Positions 35,391 to 42,920 of a stretch of DNA of 58,487 nt are shown here, in pieces. Under the pieces are notes generated by a model that was not told where the DNA came from, made no database searches, and saw only the letters and a list, made by a program, of their open reading frames with translations. This DNA comes from Terriglobales bacterium (GTDB taxonomy: Bacteria; Acidobacteriota; Terriglobia; Terriglobales; Acidobacteriaceae): NCBI GenBank assembly GCA_015655585.1, contig JAATEV010000048.1:1-58487 (forward strand), read 5' to 3'. How positions within the stretch are numbered: the stretch's first letter is position 1; every line of letters starts with the position of its first letter. The translations under genes and the position numbers were made by a program.

Positions 35391-35558
35391 ATGAGAGCAA
35401 TTGAAATAGGAAACAGAATCATCAATATAGACGCCATTGACGACATTGAATTTGGCCCAGGTGGCGCGAGCATAAATTACAGATCGGGTAAAAGTATCTC
35501 GCTTAAACCCGAAGAATTTCAGCGTCTGAAGGACATACTGAGCGATCACAGGGTATAG
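35391..35558 (+). CDS. 55-residue phage protein (plus-strand cassette)
   Basis: MRAIEIGNRIINIDAIDDIE, then FGPGGASINYRSGKSISLKP and EEFQRLKDILS. It is well-formed coding sequence resembling small beta-sheet-plus-helix phage proteins. Its ATG overlaps the preceding mini-frame's TGA. It ends 12 bases from the stop of the leftward methyltransferase. The antisense frame 35181-35573 is open. Confidence 0.55.
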   Translation: MRAIEIGNRIINIDAIDDIEFGPGGASINYRSGKSISLKPEEFQRLKDILSDHRV

Positions 35559-35569
35559 ATTTTGGTAGC

Positions 35570-37327
35570 TCATGCTGCCACCTCACCCCTAGCCGCATCC
35601 GCAGGCCTGCGCTCCATCGAACTCAGCACCTCATAGCAGAGTGCGTTGGCGACATCTGGCGGCACCGCATTGCCGATCTGCTTCACCACGTCTTCTCGGT
35701 TTCCGGTGAACTGGTATTCGTCAGGGAATCCCTGTGCGCGGGCGAGTTCACGCGGCTGTAGCATCCGGAAGCGGATATCCAGCAGATAGACGCCATAGCC
35801 CTGTTCAATCCAATCCAGAATCATCAGGCCAAAGCGATCTTTTGTCGTCACGGACGGAACCGGCTCATCAATGCCGCTGGCGTCCGCCGTGCCATAAAAC
35901 TTGATGAGTGACGGCTGTGCAATTCCTTCGCCCATACTCCCCGTCACAGTCGCCATAGGATCGTCTATGGAGCGCACTCGCGTTCCTCCGCTATCGCCAT
36001 GGTTGACCGTTACGATGAACGGCTGGACGACACCACCTGCACCTGCGGATGTTACCGCTGGGACAGGAGCATCGATAGATCGCACCCGCGGCGCTTGCCC
36101 CTTGCGCTCACCGAAATTCGGATTGACCAGGAACGCCTCGGTAAGCCCATAGTGTGCTCCTGAATTCGTCACAGTCGGCAACGGCTTATCGACTGATGTC
36201 ACAGTGCTGGCGCCGCGAAGCACCGTAAGGAATGGTTCGACGATGCCGGTATTCTCTTTTGTCACCAACGTCGCGACCGGCGAATCAACCCCTCGGACCC
36301 CACCATTACCGCTGGCATGATCGATCTGCATGAGAAACGGCTGCACCAGGCAGAAATCGGAGCTATTCGCCGTTACCGTTCGTAGCGGCACATCGAGGCT
36401 ATCCGCGTTCATGTTTTCGAACGTGCGATGAGGCAACAGGAACGCCTGAGCTTGGGACAGCGTTGCGCCGGGCGGAACGATCAGGTAAGGTCGCAGATTC
36501 TCCTTCACACACTTTCGCAAGTTGATCCGGATGCCGTTGAACTTCAGCATCCCTGCTTCCTGCCGCAGAAGTGTATTGTCGGCCAGCGGCTTCTTGCGTC
36601 CAAAGATGCTTCGCGTCGGCGACGACCAATCGATGATCTCGCGGGCTGTCCGCCACTTTGGACGCGAATCGGGGAACATCTCCAGCGGCGCATTCTTTAT
36701 GGACGGACGCACATGCGTCGGCTGTGGCCAGGTGATCGGCTTGCCATCGCGCCGGGCAATCATGAACAAGCGGCGGCGCGTCGTCGGCGATCCATAATCC
36801 GCGCACACCAATACTCGCCATTCGACCTTGTAATTCAAAGCCTTCAACGTGGCCACGAACTGCTGGAAGAGTTCGCCACGCTTTGATTTCAGCGGTCTGC
36901 GCTCACCTTTCGCATTCGGTGGCCCTAACGGACCCCACGACTCCCACTCCGGAACGTTCTCGAAGATCATCGCCTTGATGTAGAGCTGCTGCGCCCACCG
37001 CAGGATGAGCCATGCAGAACTGCGGCTCTGATCGTCCATCGGCTTCCCGCCACGCGCTACAGAGTGATGCGTGCATTCCGGGCTGGCGCAAAGCAGATCG
37101 AGCTTACCACTGGGCACAAGCTTATGAGGATCGACCTCGTTCAGGCCGGTGCAGAGGTTTTGCGCCTCTGCATGATTCAGCGAGTGCGTATCGATAGCCA
37201 CCTGCCAATGATTGATGGCAATCAATTTCAACTTGCGCTTTAGGCGATTTGACGCCATGAGCAAGCCTTGCGAGGTTCCGCCCGCGCCACAAAACAGATC
37301 AGCGGCTTCGATGGTTGACACCTTCAC
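35570..37327 (-). CDS. DNA cytosine-5 methyltransferase with repeated recognition region
   Basis: A 585-residue enzyme. Motif I is [14 protein letters not shown] (residues about 10-23). The catalytic loop reads ASPECTHHS with Cys85, a variant of the PCQ motif common in phage enzymes. The ENV motif ([12 protein letters not shown]) and the [13 protein letters not shown] motif follow, with [12 protein letters not shown] near the C-terminus. Between residues about 300 and 500, where the target-recognition region sits, are about six copies of a module with the pattern D.P(V/L).TVT...G.V.PFL....G......R(S)(I/V)D. It starts with GTG at 37327, overlapping the upstream gene by 4 bases. It probably methylates phage DNA. 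Confidence 0.92.
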   Translation of the reverse strand: MKVSTIEAADLFCGAGGTSQGLLMASNRLKRKLKLIAINHWQVAIDTHSLNHAEAQNLCTGLNEVDPHKLVPSGKLDLLCASPECTHHSVARGGKPMDDQSRSSAWLILRWAQQLYIKAMIFENVPEWESWGPLGPPNAKGERRPLKSKRGELFQQFVATLKALNYKVEWRVLVCADYGSPTTRRRLFMIARRDGKPITWPQPTHVRPSIKNAPLEMFPDSRPKWRTAREIIDWSSPTRSIFGRKKPLADNTLLRQEAGMLKFNGIRINLRKCVKENLRPYLIVPPGATLSQAQAFLLPHRTFENMNADSLDVPLRTVTANSSDFCLVQPFLMQIDHASGNGGVRGVDSPVATLVTKENTGIVEPFLTVLRGASTVTSVDKPLPTVTNSGAHYGLTEAFLVNPNFGERKGQAPRVRSIDAPVPAVTSAGAGGVVQPFIVTVNHGDSGGTRVRSIDDPMATVTGSMGEGIAQPSLIKFYGTADASGIDEPVPSVTTKDRFGLMILDWIEQGYGVYLLDIRFRMLQPRELARAQGFPDEYQFTGNREDVVKQIGNAVPPDVANALCYEVLSSMERRPADAARGEVAA

Positions 37328-37779
37328 GCACTCACCATCGCCCTATCTGCAAAAATAGCCATCCCCACCTTCTTCGGCCCGCGCTTGCGTGCCAAACCAC
37401 GCCTCACACCCTCAATAACCTCCGCAGAACTCGGCGGCATCGATCCGCATACGTGAATCTCGGCAACAGAGTGAGGTCTCGCGTGACTCACTCCCGCCAC
37501 TTCAACCAGAGGCACATCCGCAGGTTTGGCGCGGCGGAGCAACTCGAACACCTCTTCGTCGGCTCCCATGTTGCGGCGGGAATGTGGATGCTGGCCAAGG
37601 ATGGAGCGATAGGCCACAACAACATCCTGCCGCACTCCATCACCAAGCAGCTCTTCCATTTCAGCCGCACAGCCCACGACAGAAACATAGATATGGCATC
37701 GCAGAGCCAGCAGAAACCCGATCTCGCTACCGATGAGCGGGTCAGCACAATAAAGCACGCAACGCTTCTTCGGCCTCAT
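37324..37779 (-). CDS. phage protein with receiver-like start
   Basis: A 151-residue protein. [20 protein letters not shown] and later [10 protein letters not shown] recall the first strands of a response-regulator receiver. The phospho-acceptor aspartate is not in its usual place, so this may be only a Rossmann-like fold. Then comes [20 protein letters not shown]. It overlaps both neighbours by 4 bases, placing it in the coupled operon just upstream of the methyltransferase. Confidence 0.6.
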   Translation of the reverse strand: MRPKKRCVLYCADPLIGSEIGFLLALRCHIYVSVVGCAAEMEELLGDGVRQDVVVAYRSILGQHPHSRRNMGADEEVFELLRRAKPADVPLVEVAGVSHARPHSVAEIHVCGSMPPSSAEVIEGVRRGLARKRGPKKVGMAIFADRAMVSA

Positions 37780-38159
37780 GCGGCACCTCGCACGCTCTGG
37801 CGAATATCCTTACCCTTGACGCCGAAACCCTGAAGAGCCCGCGTTACCGTGTTGCGATGAATCCCCAGCTTGGCCGCGGCTGCCTTGCAATCCCCGCCTT
37901 CAGCCTGCACGGCCCCGACAATCAAATGACGCTTCACCCGCTCTACCAATGACCCGAAGCTGTCCGATTGCGCCATCGCCGCCGACAGAAACTTCGGCAG
38001 ACCCGCATTTGTGCGACGCTTCACCGAGACGCGCTCTGCACGATGCTTCCGCATTTCAGCGGCATGGCATTCGCGGCAACGCCGCTGATTCGGGCGGCGC
38101 GGATTCTGGCATCCCTTATAGCCGCAGATCGATTTTTTATCCTTATAGTGCACCGTCAT
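37776..38159 (-). CDS. zinc-knuckle and Fis-type helix-turn-helix protein
   Basis: A 127-residue protein. The N-terminus has CGYKGC and CRECH (a zinc knuckle over residues about 12-32). The C-terminus is a Fis-like helix-turn-helix: GDCKAAAAKLGIHRNTVTRA, then LQGFGVKGKD. It could be a phage transcription factor for late genes; the target is unknown. Confidence 0.68.
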   Translation of the reverse strand: MTVHYKDKKSICGYKGCQNPRRPNQRRCRECHAAEMRKHRAERVSVKRRTNAGLPKFLSAAMAQSDSFGSLVERVKRHLIVGAVQAEGGDCKAAAAKLGIHRNTVTRALQGFGVKGKDIRQSVRGAA

Positions 38160-38202
38160 CCTCGCGTGGAACGAAATGTGTCACGTGAAACAATGCGCCG
38201 CT

Positions 38203-38676
38203 TCAGGCCGCATTTAAGATGTGAATGTCATCCTTTGCCCGACTGGGCACCTGCTCGGCCCAAAGCGAATCTCCCGCAGCCACCGCAGCCCTCTTCCAGT
38301 CACCCGAATTCAGCGCGGCGATCATGTCACGGAAGGTTGCAAACCTTGGATAGCCCATGTTGAAGATCATGTCCGCGATGACTGCCTGGACCACATCCGG
38401 CATCGACATAAACCCGGGAAAGAGATGAGCGGCAGAGAGCAGCGCAGCCCCCAACTGGTAATCGAAGGCTTTATCAATCAAGCCGTCCGAGAGGTAAACC
38501 CTTCCACTCTTGAGATCGTCAAGCGACACCCCAAGCAGATGACAAAGCACGTCGCTCCCCGCCGAGTTGAGATTCCAGCCGATCCCAATTGACGGATTGC
38601 CCTTGCTATCGAAATAAACTCTCGACTTGTAACCCTCGTGCTTCGTGATGAGGTCTTCGATCATCTTTCTGTTCAC
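38203..38676 (-). CDS. phage lysozyme, GH24 (T4 type)
   Basis: A 157-residue muramidase. KHEGYKSRVYFDSKGNPSIG carries the catalytic Glu14 (HEG), Asp23 (FDSKG) and the third site residue as Ser in SIGIG, where T4 lysozyme has Thr in TIGIG. No signal peptide is seen, so a holin would be needed for release. It starts with GTG at 38676, overlapping the upstream stop by 4 bases. It lies in the early/middle operon rather than next to the tail genes, which is unusual for a lysis gene. Confidence 0.9.
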   Translation of the reverse strand: MNRKMIEDLITKHEGYKSRVYFDSKGNPSIGIGWNLNSAGSDVLCHLLGVSLDDLKSGRVYLSDGLIDKAFDYQLGAALLSAAHLFPGFMSMPDVVQAVIADMIFNMGYPRFATFRDMIAALNSGDWKRAAVAAGDSLWAEQVPSRAKDDIHILNAA

Positions 38677-39026
38677 TGTTCGCCTCCCTGAAATTCATTG
38701 GCATACAGCTCGTCGGCGGTCATCGGCTCATCGCGATAGTGTTCGCCGGTGTCCTTGATCGAGATGCGCTTATTCCCCTGCACCGGCGTATGGAACTGAA
38801 CCCGGCAAGGAACAGCACGCATCTCGGAACGATTGCGGACCGTGTTCGATAAGCTCCATTGCCGCTTATGCAGTTCAACCAGCTCTTCCCTGAACTCCGC
38901 CATCGCCGCCTTCTTCGCCTGCTCAACCTCGACAATCTTCAGTGTCGTCAGGCTCAACTGCTGCGATCTCTGCGCAAGCTCTACTTCGTCCAGATCGCAG
39001 AGGATTTCAAGCGTTATCTCTTTCAT
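38673..39026 (-). CDS. phage protein of unknown function
   Basis: A 117-residue protein with a helical N-terminal half (VELAQRSQQLSLTTLKIVEV then EQAKKAAMAEFREELVELHK) likely to form a coiled coil, and a C-terminal part PVQGNKRISIKDTGEHYRDE. No family is recognised. It is part of the leftward operon. Confidence 0.6.
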   Translation of the reverse strand: MKEITLEILCDLDEVELAQRSQQLSLTTLKIVEVEQAKKAAMAEFREELVELHKRQWSLSNTVRNRSEMRAVPCRVQFHTPVQGNKRISIKDTGEHYRDEPMTADELYANEFQGGEQ

Positions 39027-39042
39027 TGCTATCTATGCCTCT

Positions 39043-39276
39043 TTACGTTTTTCGTGTGCAGGCGCATCCCGGATCGCGCATAGACAAGCCCGAATAAATA
39101 ACCGCAACGCTCATCGAAAACAGATCATCTTCCTTCGCCCCGCCCTTCTCGCTCCGCTTGCAGGCCAAGACCTCCGGCACGCGCGGATTCATGAGCTGCG
39201 CGTTGTAAAACAAGACCTTGCCGCACCAAACGCACGTTCCCGCACGATTGCTTGGATTGCAGGCCCGGCTCCTCAC
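39043..39276 (-). CDS. small Cys-rich phage protein
   Basis: A 77-residue frame from GTG at 39276, overlapping the upstream HD-domain gene's TGA by 4 bases. CVWCGKVLFYNAQ near the N-terminus and cysteines near the C-terminus suggest a zinc site. Function unknown. Confidence 0.5.
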   Translation of the reverse strand: MRSRACNPSNRAGTCVWCGKVLFYNAQLMNPRVPEVLACKRSEKGGAKEDDLFSMSVAVIYSGLSMRDPGCACTRKT

Positions 39277-39842
39277 CGCTTCGCTCCTACCGTCACCTTC
39301 GTGAGCGCGTAGAACTTGGCGACGAAACATTCCGCAAGCCAATTCGGATCAGGCATCGTCTGTGGAATCTGCATGGCAAAAGGAAGGTATGGATCAGAGC
39401 TCGCCGGAGCGCGTCCCGTCAGATCGCGCTGCTCGGTGACAAGCATTCTCTTGTCGGTCTCATGCACCTTCTTCGCATCGCCGCGTAGGCCGTATCGATT
39501 GCAGATCGCGGCCTGCCAGCGCTCTTCCAGAGCACGGTACTCAGCAAATACAGCCGATCTCTTCAGCGGCCCGGCGATATCGCCCAGGTATGCCTCAGAG
39601 GCGTCATGCAGCAGAAACGCGAGCTGATTCTCCGGCAGACTTTGCCCAACCCCAAGAATGCAATGCTCCGCCACCGAGTAACTACGCGAAGTGTGCCCGC
39701 CAAAACGATTCGTCCGCGAAAGCGAGTAGGCGATGTCGTCGATATCGATCAGGTGGACACAATCCTCCGGCCTCATCAGATCGACATGCCGGCCACTCCG
39801 CATTTTGATAATCGCCGTCTCCGGCTTCTGCCCATCCCTCAT
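39273..39842 (-). CDS. HD-domain phosphohydrolase (YfbR-like)
   Basis: The start at 39842 with AAAAGGA upstream is preferred; the longer frame to 39974 has no coding support. The 189-residue product has the HD signature as RSYSVAEHCILGV (first metal-ligand His), LLHDASEAYLGDI (HD pair) and a later TDKRMLVTEQRDL. YfbR-like enzymes remove phosphate from deoxynucleotides, so a role in adjusting nucleotide pools for phage DNA is likely. Confidence 0.82.
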   Translation of the reverse strand: MRDGQKPETAIIKMRSGRHVDLMRPEDCVHLIDIDDIAYSLSRTNRFGGHTSRSYSVAEHCILGVGQSLPENQLAFLLHDASEAYLGDIAGPLKRSAVFAEYRALEERWQAAICNRYGLRGDAKKVHETDKRMLVTEQRDLTGRAPASSDPYLPFAMQIPQTMPDPNWLAECFVAKFYALTKVTVGAKR

Positions 39843-39871
39843 ACAATCCTTTTCCCCTCTAAAAACGAAAT

Positions 39872-40081
39872 CTACTTCGATACATCCAGCAGCAAACCGA
39901 TCAGCGATCTGCACGCGTGCCATACTCCAACCATCTCCAGCGAGGCCGCTACACCGATAGCCGCGCCAACCCAAAGCAAACTCCAGACCGTCATCTCCGG
40001 CGAAACCTCCCGCGCCTCATGGCGCACAAGGCCCACAAAGACGCGGGGAAGCCCGCCAAACAACTCGCGTCGCCGCGTCAC
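39872..40081 (-). CDS. small membrane protein, phage
   Basis: A 69-residue protein from GTG at 40081 (4-base GTGA overlap). There is one transmembrane segment (VWSLLWVGAAIGVAASLEMV). Function unknown. Confidence 0.5.
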   Translation of the reverse strand: MTRRRELFGGLPRVFVGLVRHEAREVSPEMTVWSLLWVGAAIGVAASLEMVGVWHACRSLIGLLLDVSK

Positions 40082-40332
40082 GCCGTCATCCCTCCGCGAT
40101 TCGCCAGCGCCACCAGGTCGGCTTCGGTCTGGTCGATGCTGCGTACGATGTCCGCGCCAATGCAGCCGCCAAGGTGATCCATCTCCGTCGCCGCCTTAGT
40201 GGCGGAGACACGCGCCGAGCAGATACGGCAAAAGCGATACTGCTCCGCCGCAAAGTACCCGGTGATTCTGCTGTACAATTCCTCAAGGAGAGCCAATCTG
40301 GCTATCCCTTTCCTGTAGTCCTTCAATGTCAT
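40078..40332 (-). CDS. small phage protein with CxxC
   Basis: An 84-residue protein. YRFCRICSARVSATKAATEM contains a CxxC, followed by DHLGGCIGADI, a possible zinc-binding set. It overlaps both neighbours by 4 bases. Unknown function. Confidence 0.55.
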   Translation of the reverse strand: MTLKDYRKGIARLALLEELYSRITGYFAAEQYRFCRICSARVSATKAATEMDHLGGCIGADIVRSIDQTEADLVALANRGGMTA

Positions 40333-40604
40333 GCAGCCCTCCCCTTTACTTTTCTGTGGCGCGATCGGAGCTTTCGTCCCTGCTCTCGATCGCGCCGCAG
40401 TCTATCGACCACGGATAGCCGTGCATCTTCCCGCGTCCGTTCCGTCGCCCGCTTACCCGTTAACCGCATTCCGTAGTACGCGGTAATGCACCGTGGATTG
40501 GTGCAGCAATTGATGTATGCATGGAGCCGACCACACCCCTCACCCGCTGGCAGCGAGCAAGGGTTATCGGGTGTGCAGCGGCAATACATGCATGTCCAGG
40601 TCAT
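40329..40604 (-). CDS. Cys-rich phage protein
   Basis: A 91-residue protein. CMYCRCTPDNPCSLPAGEGC, then NCCTNPRCI, is strongly Cys-rich and probably binds zinc. A basic C-terminal part follows (RDREQGRKLRSRHRKVKGR). It overlaps both neighbours by 4 bases. Unknown function. Confidence 0.55.
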   Translation of the reverse strand: MTWTCMYCRCTPDNPCSLPAGEGCGRLHAYINCCTNPRCITAYYGMRLTGKRATERTREDARLSVVDRLRRDREQGRKLRSRHRKVKGRAA

Positions 40605-40867
40605 AAACTCTTCGTGGCCTCCGCCAGCACAGCCTTGATGCGCCGCGCAAAGAACAGGCTCGGAATGGCCTCGCCGATCTCCCAGCGCGATACCTGTGTC
40701 TGTCTCACGCCAATCCGATCCGCCAACTCGGTTTGCGATATCCCGGCCAACTCCCGCCGCGCCGCCAGGCCGCTCCCATACACATGCGCAAACTCGCTCT
40801 TCGCGCGACGGAGCTCGCCCTGCCCGATGCCGCCCTTGCGCTGCTCATTGGTCAGGCACTTGCGCAT
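40601..40867 (-). CDS. XRE-family helix-turn-helix regulator
   Basis: The start at 40867 (one base overlapping the upstream stop) gives 88 residues. The helix-turn-helix reads LAGISQTELADRIGVRQTQV, followed by SRWEIGEAIPSLFFARR. It may be a phage-encoded accessory regulator. It is transcribed with the early operon. Confidence 0.8.
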   Translation of the reverse strand: MRKCLTNEQRKGGIGQGELRRAKSEFAHVYGSGLAARRELAGISQTELADRIGVRQTQVSRWEIGEAIPSLFFARRIKAVLAEATKSL

Positions 40868-41316
40868 TACTGGATACCTCCCCACACCTGCTCCAACATG
40901 CTCGGAGCGAGGATCGCGATCCAGATAAGGCTCGCCATAATCAGAAGCACCAACAGGTCAAGACCTATCGTGGCCGCATTGGAGTGCAGATACCCAAAGA
41001 GCTCCTCGAAGAAACTCTGCCGCTCATTGCGCCGGTCAAAGCCGTATTGCCGGAAGCCCCGGCCCATAATCGACAGGTAGACCCGGTTGCGATGGTCGAG
41101 TTCCCCGCACTCCATCTCGCGCAGCTCGCGGTCGCTCATGCCGACGCACGCGTTCACACACAGGACAGCGCGCTCAATGCAGAGCGGAGCGACTTCGGAG
41201 TGGATGCTGCTGGCCGATGGGTCGGCAACGACCTCGCCATAAACCGTGAGAGCCAAGCCCTCAAGTTCACGATCCGCCGCAGTGCCAATCCGCCAGGGAG
41301 TATGGAGGTCAGCCAT
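40867..41316 (-). CDS. phage membrane protein of unknown function
   Basis: A 149-residue protein starting MADLHTPWRIGTAADRELEG at 41316. It has a cysteine-containing middle (CIERAVLCVNACVG) and a C-terminal transmembrane helix (DLLVLLIMASLIWIAILAPS). It overlaps the upstream gene by 8 bases. The end is tail-anchored. Unknown role. Confidence 0.58.
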   Translation of the reverse strand: MADLHTPWRIGTAADRELEGLALTVYGEVVADPSASSIHSEVAPLCIERAVLCVNACVGMSDRELREMECGELDHRNRVYLSIMGRGFRQYGFDRRNERQSFFEELFGYLHSNAATIGLDLLVLLIMASLIWIAILAPSMLEQVWGGIQ

Positions 41317-41629
41317 TGACCACCTCCACCTTGCGCTCCGCAATGCAGTGACCGCGAAACTCGCTATCCGGATTCTTCCGGCACACTCGATCCAGCACTC
41401 GCAACATGCGGGCGCGAGTCATCACGCCTTCGGGCGTCGGAAGGTCCTCATATTCAAGTACCCAAAAGGCAACACCGGGCAATTCAGGCCGAATACTGCT
41501 CTTGCCGGTAAAACGCTGAATGATCCATTCGCGCTTGCGTGATCCAGAAACAAAAGAAGCCAGCCCCTTCTGTTTAGAGGTAGGCTGGCTGATTGAAGGT
41601 GCTGATATGCTTATTTTGGACATTGTCAT
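41309..41629 (-). CDS. first gene of the early leftward operon
   Basis: A 106-residue basic protein starting MTMSKISISAPSISQPTSKQ; an internal start at MSKIS (41623) is possible. The middle contains WVLEYEDLPTPEGVMTRARM. No family is recognised. It directly follows the operator-overlapped promoter at 41660-41689 and would be expressed when the repressor is released. Confidence 0.6.
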   Translation of the reverse strand: MTMSKISISAPSISQPTSKQKGLASFVSGSRKREWIIQRFTGKSSIRPELPGVAFWVLEYEDLPTPEGVMTRARMLRVLDRVCRKNPDSEFRGHCIAERKVEVVNG

Positions 41630-41673
41630 TTTGACCTATAACCAAATCTTTTAATTTGGTTTATAAGTCAAAA
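41629..41673. promoter_or_regulatory. repressor operator palindrome
   Basis: TTTTGACCTATAACCAAAT (41629-41647) is matched by the inverted TTTTGACTTATAAACCAAA (reverse complement within 41653-41673). Two nearly identical half-sites thus face each other, covering the -10 box and start region of the leftward early promoter. Confidence 0.7.
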
Positions 41674-41689
41674 CAAAACGTCACGTCAA
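41660..41689 (-). promoter_or_regulatory. leftward early promoter
   Basis: On the minus strand, TTGACG (41689-41684) and TATAAA (41665-41660) with an 18-base spacer make a good promoter directly upstream of the early operon, with the -10 box inside the palindrome. Confidence 0.65.
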
Positions 41690-41714
41690 GATGTTTTTTG
41701 ATGTTTGAAACAAA

Positions 41715-42344
41715 TTATCTACCCCGGAACATCCGCTGACTTTGAAATGCCACTACCGTTCCCAGAATTTCTAGGGAAGATTCAGTCGAATGATGGACCG
41801 GCGAATATTTGTCAGCCGGAACCATATCGTAGGTCAACAGCTTGGCGGTGGGCGACGACGTCAGCGCGAAGAATCGCGCATAGCCCATATTGCCATCATG
41901 GAAGACAACAATGTCTTTGGGCCGCGGATTTTGCTTCGGATCGACAATAAGTATGTCCCCGTCGAAGAGATGAGGTTCCATCTCCGATCCCTTTACTTGA
42001 AAAGCAAAAGTATTAGGCGACCGCGAGAATTCAACGGGTATACGCCTCAATTGAGTGTGATCCAGAGAGCCATTCGACCAGGCAATTGTGAGTTCGGGAG
42101 TCACTACGGGAACCATCCGTGAGCCACGTTCGGGTATCATCACTGTACTCTCCGAATAAAAAGCTCCGGGCGTGACGCCAAGAGCATCAGTGATCTTTTT
42201 GACTGTGCTCTGCCGTGCGTCGATCTGTCCATTCTGAATTTTGCTAAGGCTGGAAATAGCGATTCCAGTGAACTCGGCGAGCTGGGTGAGGCTGATATTC
42301 GAAGCCTCCAGAAGCCCCCGTAGATTATTTTTATGCATTGCCAT
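41715..42344 (-). CDS. CI-like phage repressor with S24 fold, catalytic residues missing
   Basis: A 209-residue protein. The N-terminal helix-turn-helix is ISLTQLAEFTGIAISSLSKI (residues about 18-37). The C-terminal LexA/S24-like domain has FAFQVKGSEMEPHLFDGDIL then VDPKQNPRPKDIVVF. In self-cleaving relatives a Ser directly precedes the Met of this motif; here it is Glu121. The usual catalytic Lys is replaced in GYARFFAL. It probably dimerises and represses but cannot cleave itself. It is divergent from the Cro-like gene. Confidence 0.88.
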   Translation of the reverse strand: MAMHKNNLRGLLEASNISLTQLAEFTGIAISSLSKIQNGQIDARQSTVKKITDALGVTPGAFYSESTVMIPERGSRMVPVVTPELTIAWSNGSLDHTQLRRIPVEFSRSPNTFAFQVKGSEMEPHLFDGDILIVDPKQNPRPKDIVVFHDGNMGYARFFALTSSPTAKLLTYDMVPADKYSPVHHSTESSLEILGTVVAFQSQRMFRGR

Positions 42345-42370
42345 TTCTTTATTTTCATAGAAACCCCCCA

Positions 42371-42450
42371 GTTTTGGTCTTTAAACGCAAAAAACTTCTA
42401 TCCGAATTACTAGATTGTGTTATAACTCATAACTATAGTTTTGGCTTATG
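42371..42450. promoter_or_regulatory. candidate operators between repressor and cro-like gene
   Basis: GTTTTGGTCTTTAAACG (42371-42387) and GTTTTGGCTTATG (42438-42450) match, in reverse, the half-site of the early promoter palindrome (general form TWWAARNCCAAAA). TATAGT at 42434-42439 could serve as the -10 for the Cro-like gene. They may form the switch region. Confidence 0.5.
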
Positions 42451-42675
42451 ACACCATTACGCAAACTCAGAAAGCAAAAAAAAGGACTTGCCGGTACGTC
42501 GATCGCGTTGGCGATCGGTATCGATGCAAGCCATTACTATGGAATTGAAAAGGGCACCTCAACCGCAAGCCCTGAATTAGCTGAAAAAATATCTCGCTAT
42601 TTCGGCGGAGCCATTACAGAACTCCAGATTCTCTACCCGGAGCGCTTCATGCCCCAGAGGGAACCGAACCAGTGA
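42448..42675 (+). CDS. Cro-like DNA-binding protein
   Basis: A 75-residue basic protein. MTPLRKLRKQKKGLAGTSIA, then LAIGIDASHYYGIEKGTSTA, has the size and helix-turn-helix arrangement of an XRE/Cro regulator. It is encoded opposite to the repressor, the usual lambda-like arrangement. Its stop overlaps the next start by 4 bases. Confidence 0.75.
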   Translation: MTPLRKLRKQKKGLAGTSIALAIGIDASHYYGIEKGTSTASPELAEKISRYFGGAITELQILYPERFMPQREPNQ

Positions 42676-42908
42676 AAGCGAGAAAAATCTCCCCGATACC
42701 AGTTGGCGACGGTCAAACAATTATTCAAGCCCTCAGATCGTACAAGCGCCTGGCCACTGTTCATCAGATTAGCGATCTGCTCGGAATCTCCGAGAAGGCA
42801 CTCTACGCCAAAGCAAAGGCCGGAATCATCCCCTCTGCGAATCTCGTCGGCCCCATCCGCTTTGACCCCAAGCGAGTATCCGACTGGCTCGAAGCGCACG
42901 CCGACTAA
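42672..42908 (+). CDS. small helix-turn-helix protein (excisionase-like)
   Basis: A 78-residue protein. RLATVHQISDLLGISEKALY then AKAKAGIIPSANLVGPIRFD resembles AlpA/excisionase-type winged helix proteins that recognise DNA near att sites. It follows the Cro-like gene with a 4-base overlap. Assignment to excision rather than transcription is uncertain. Confidence 0.65.
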   Translation: MKARKISPIPVGDGQTIIQALRSYKRLATVHQISDLLGISEKALYAKAKAGIIPSANLVGPIRFDPKRVSDWLEAHAD

Positions 42909-42920
42909 TATGCCCATGAA

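Larger units (their letters stand above)
32035..35573 (-). other. antisense open frames of the plus-strand cassettes
   Basis: Minus-strand frames 35181-35573, 34103-34447, 33753-34106, 33439-33756 and 32035-32814 are open for 106 to 260 codons. Each starts within the stop of the leftward gene before it, and the first four also end within the start of the next (ATGA overlaps). They lie opposite the plus-strand small genes. Their predicted products are rich in Ser, Phe, Leu and Cys and look like shadows, but their boundaries are not random. Whether they are translated is open. Confidence 0.4.
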
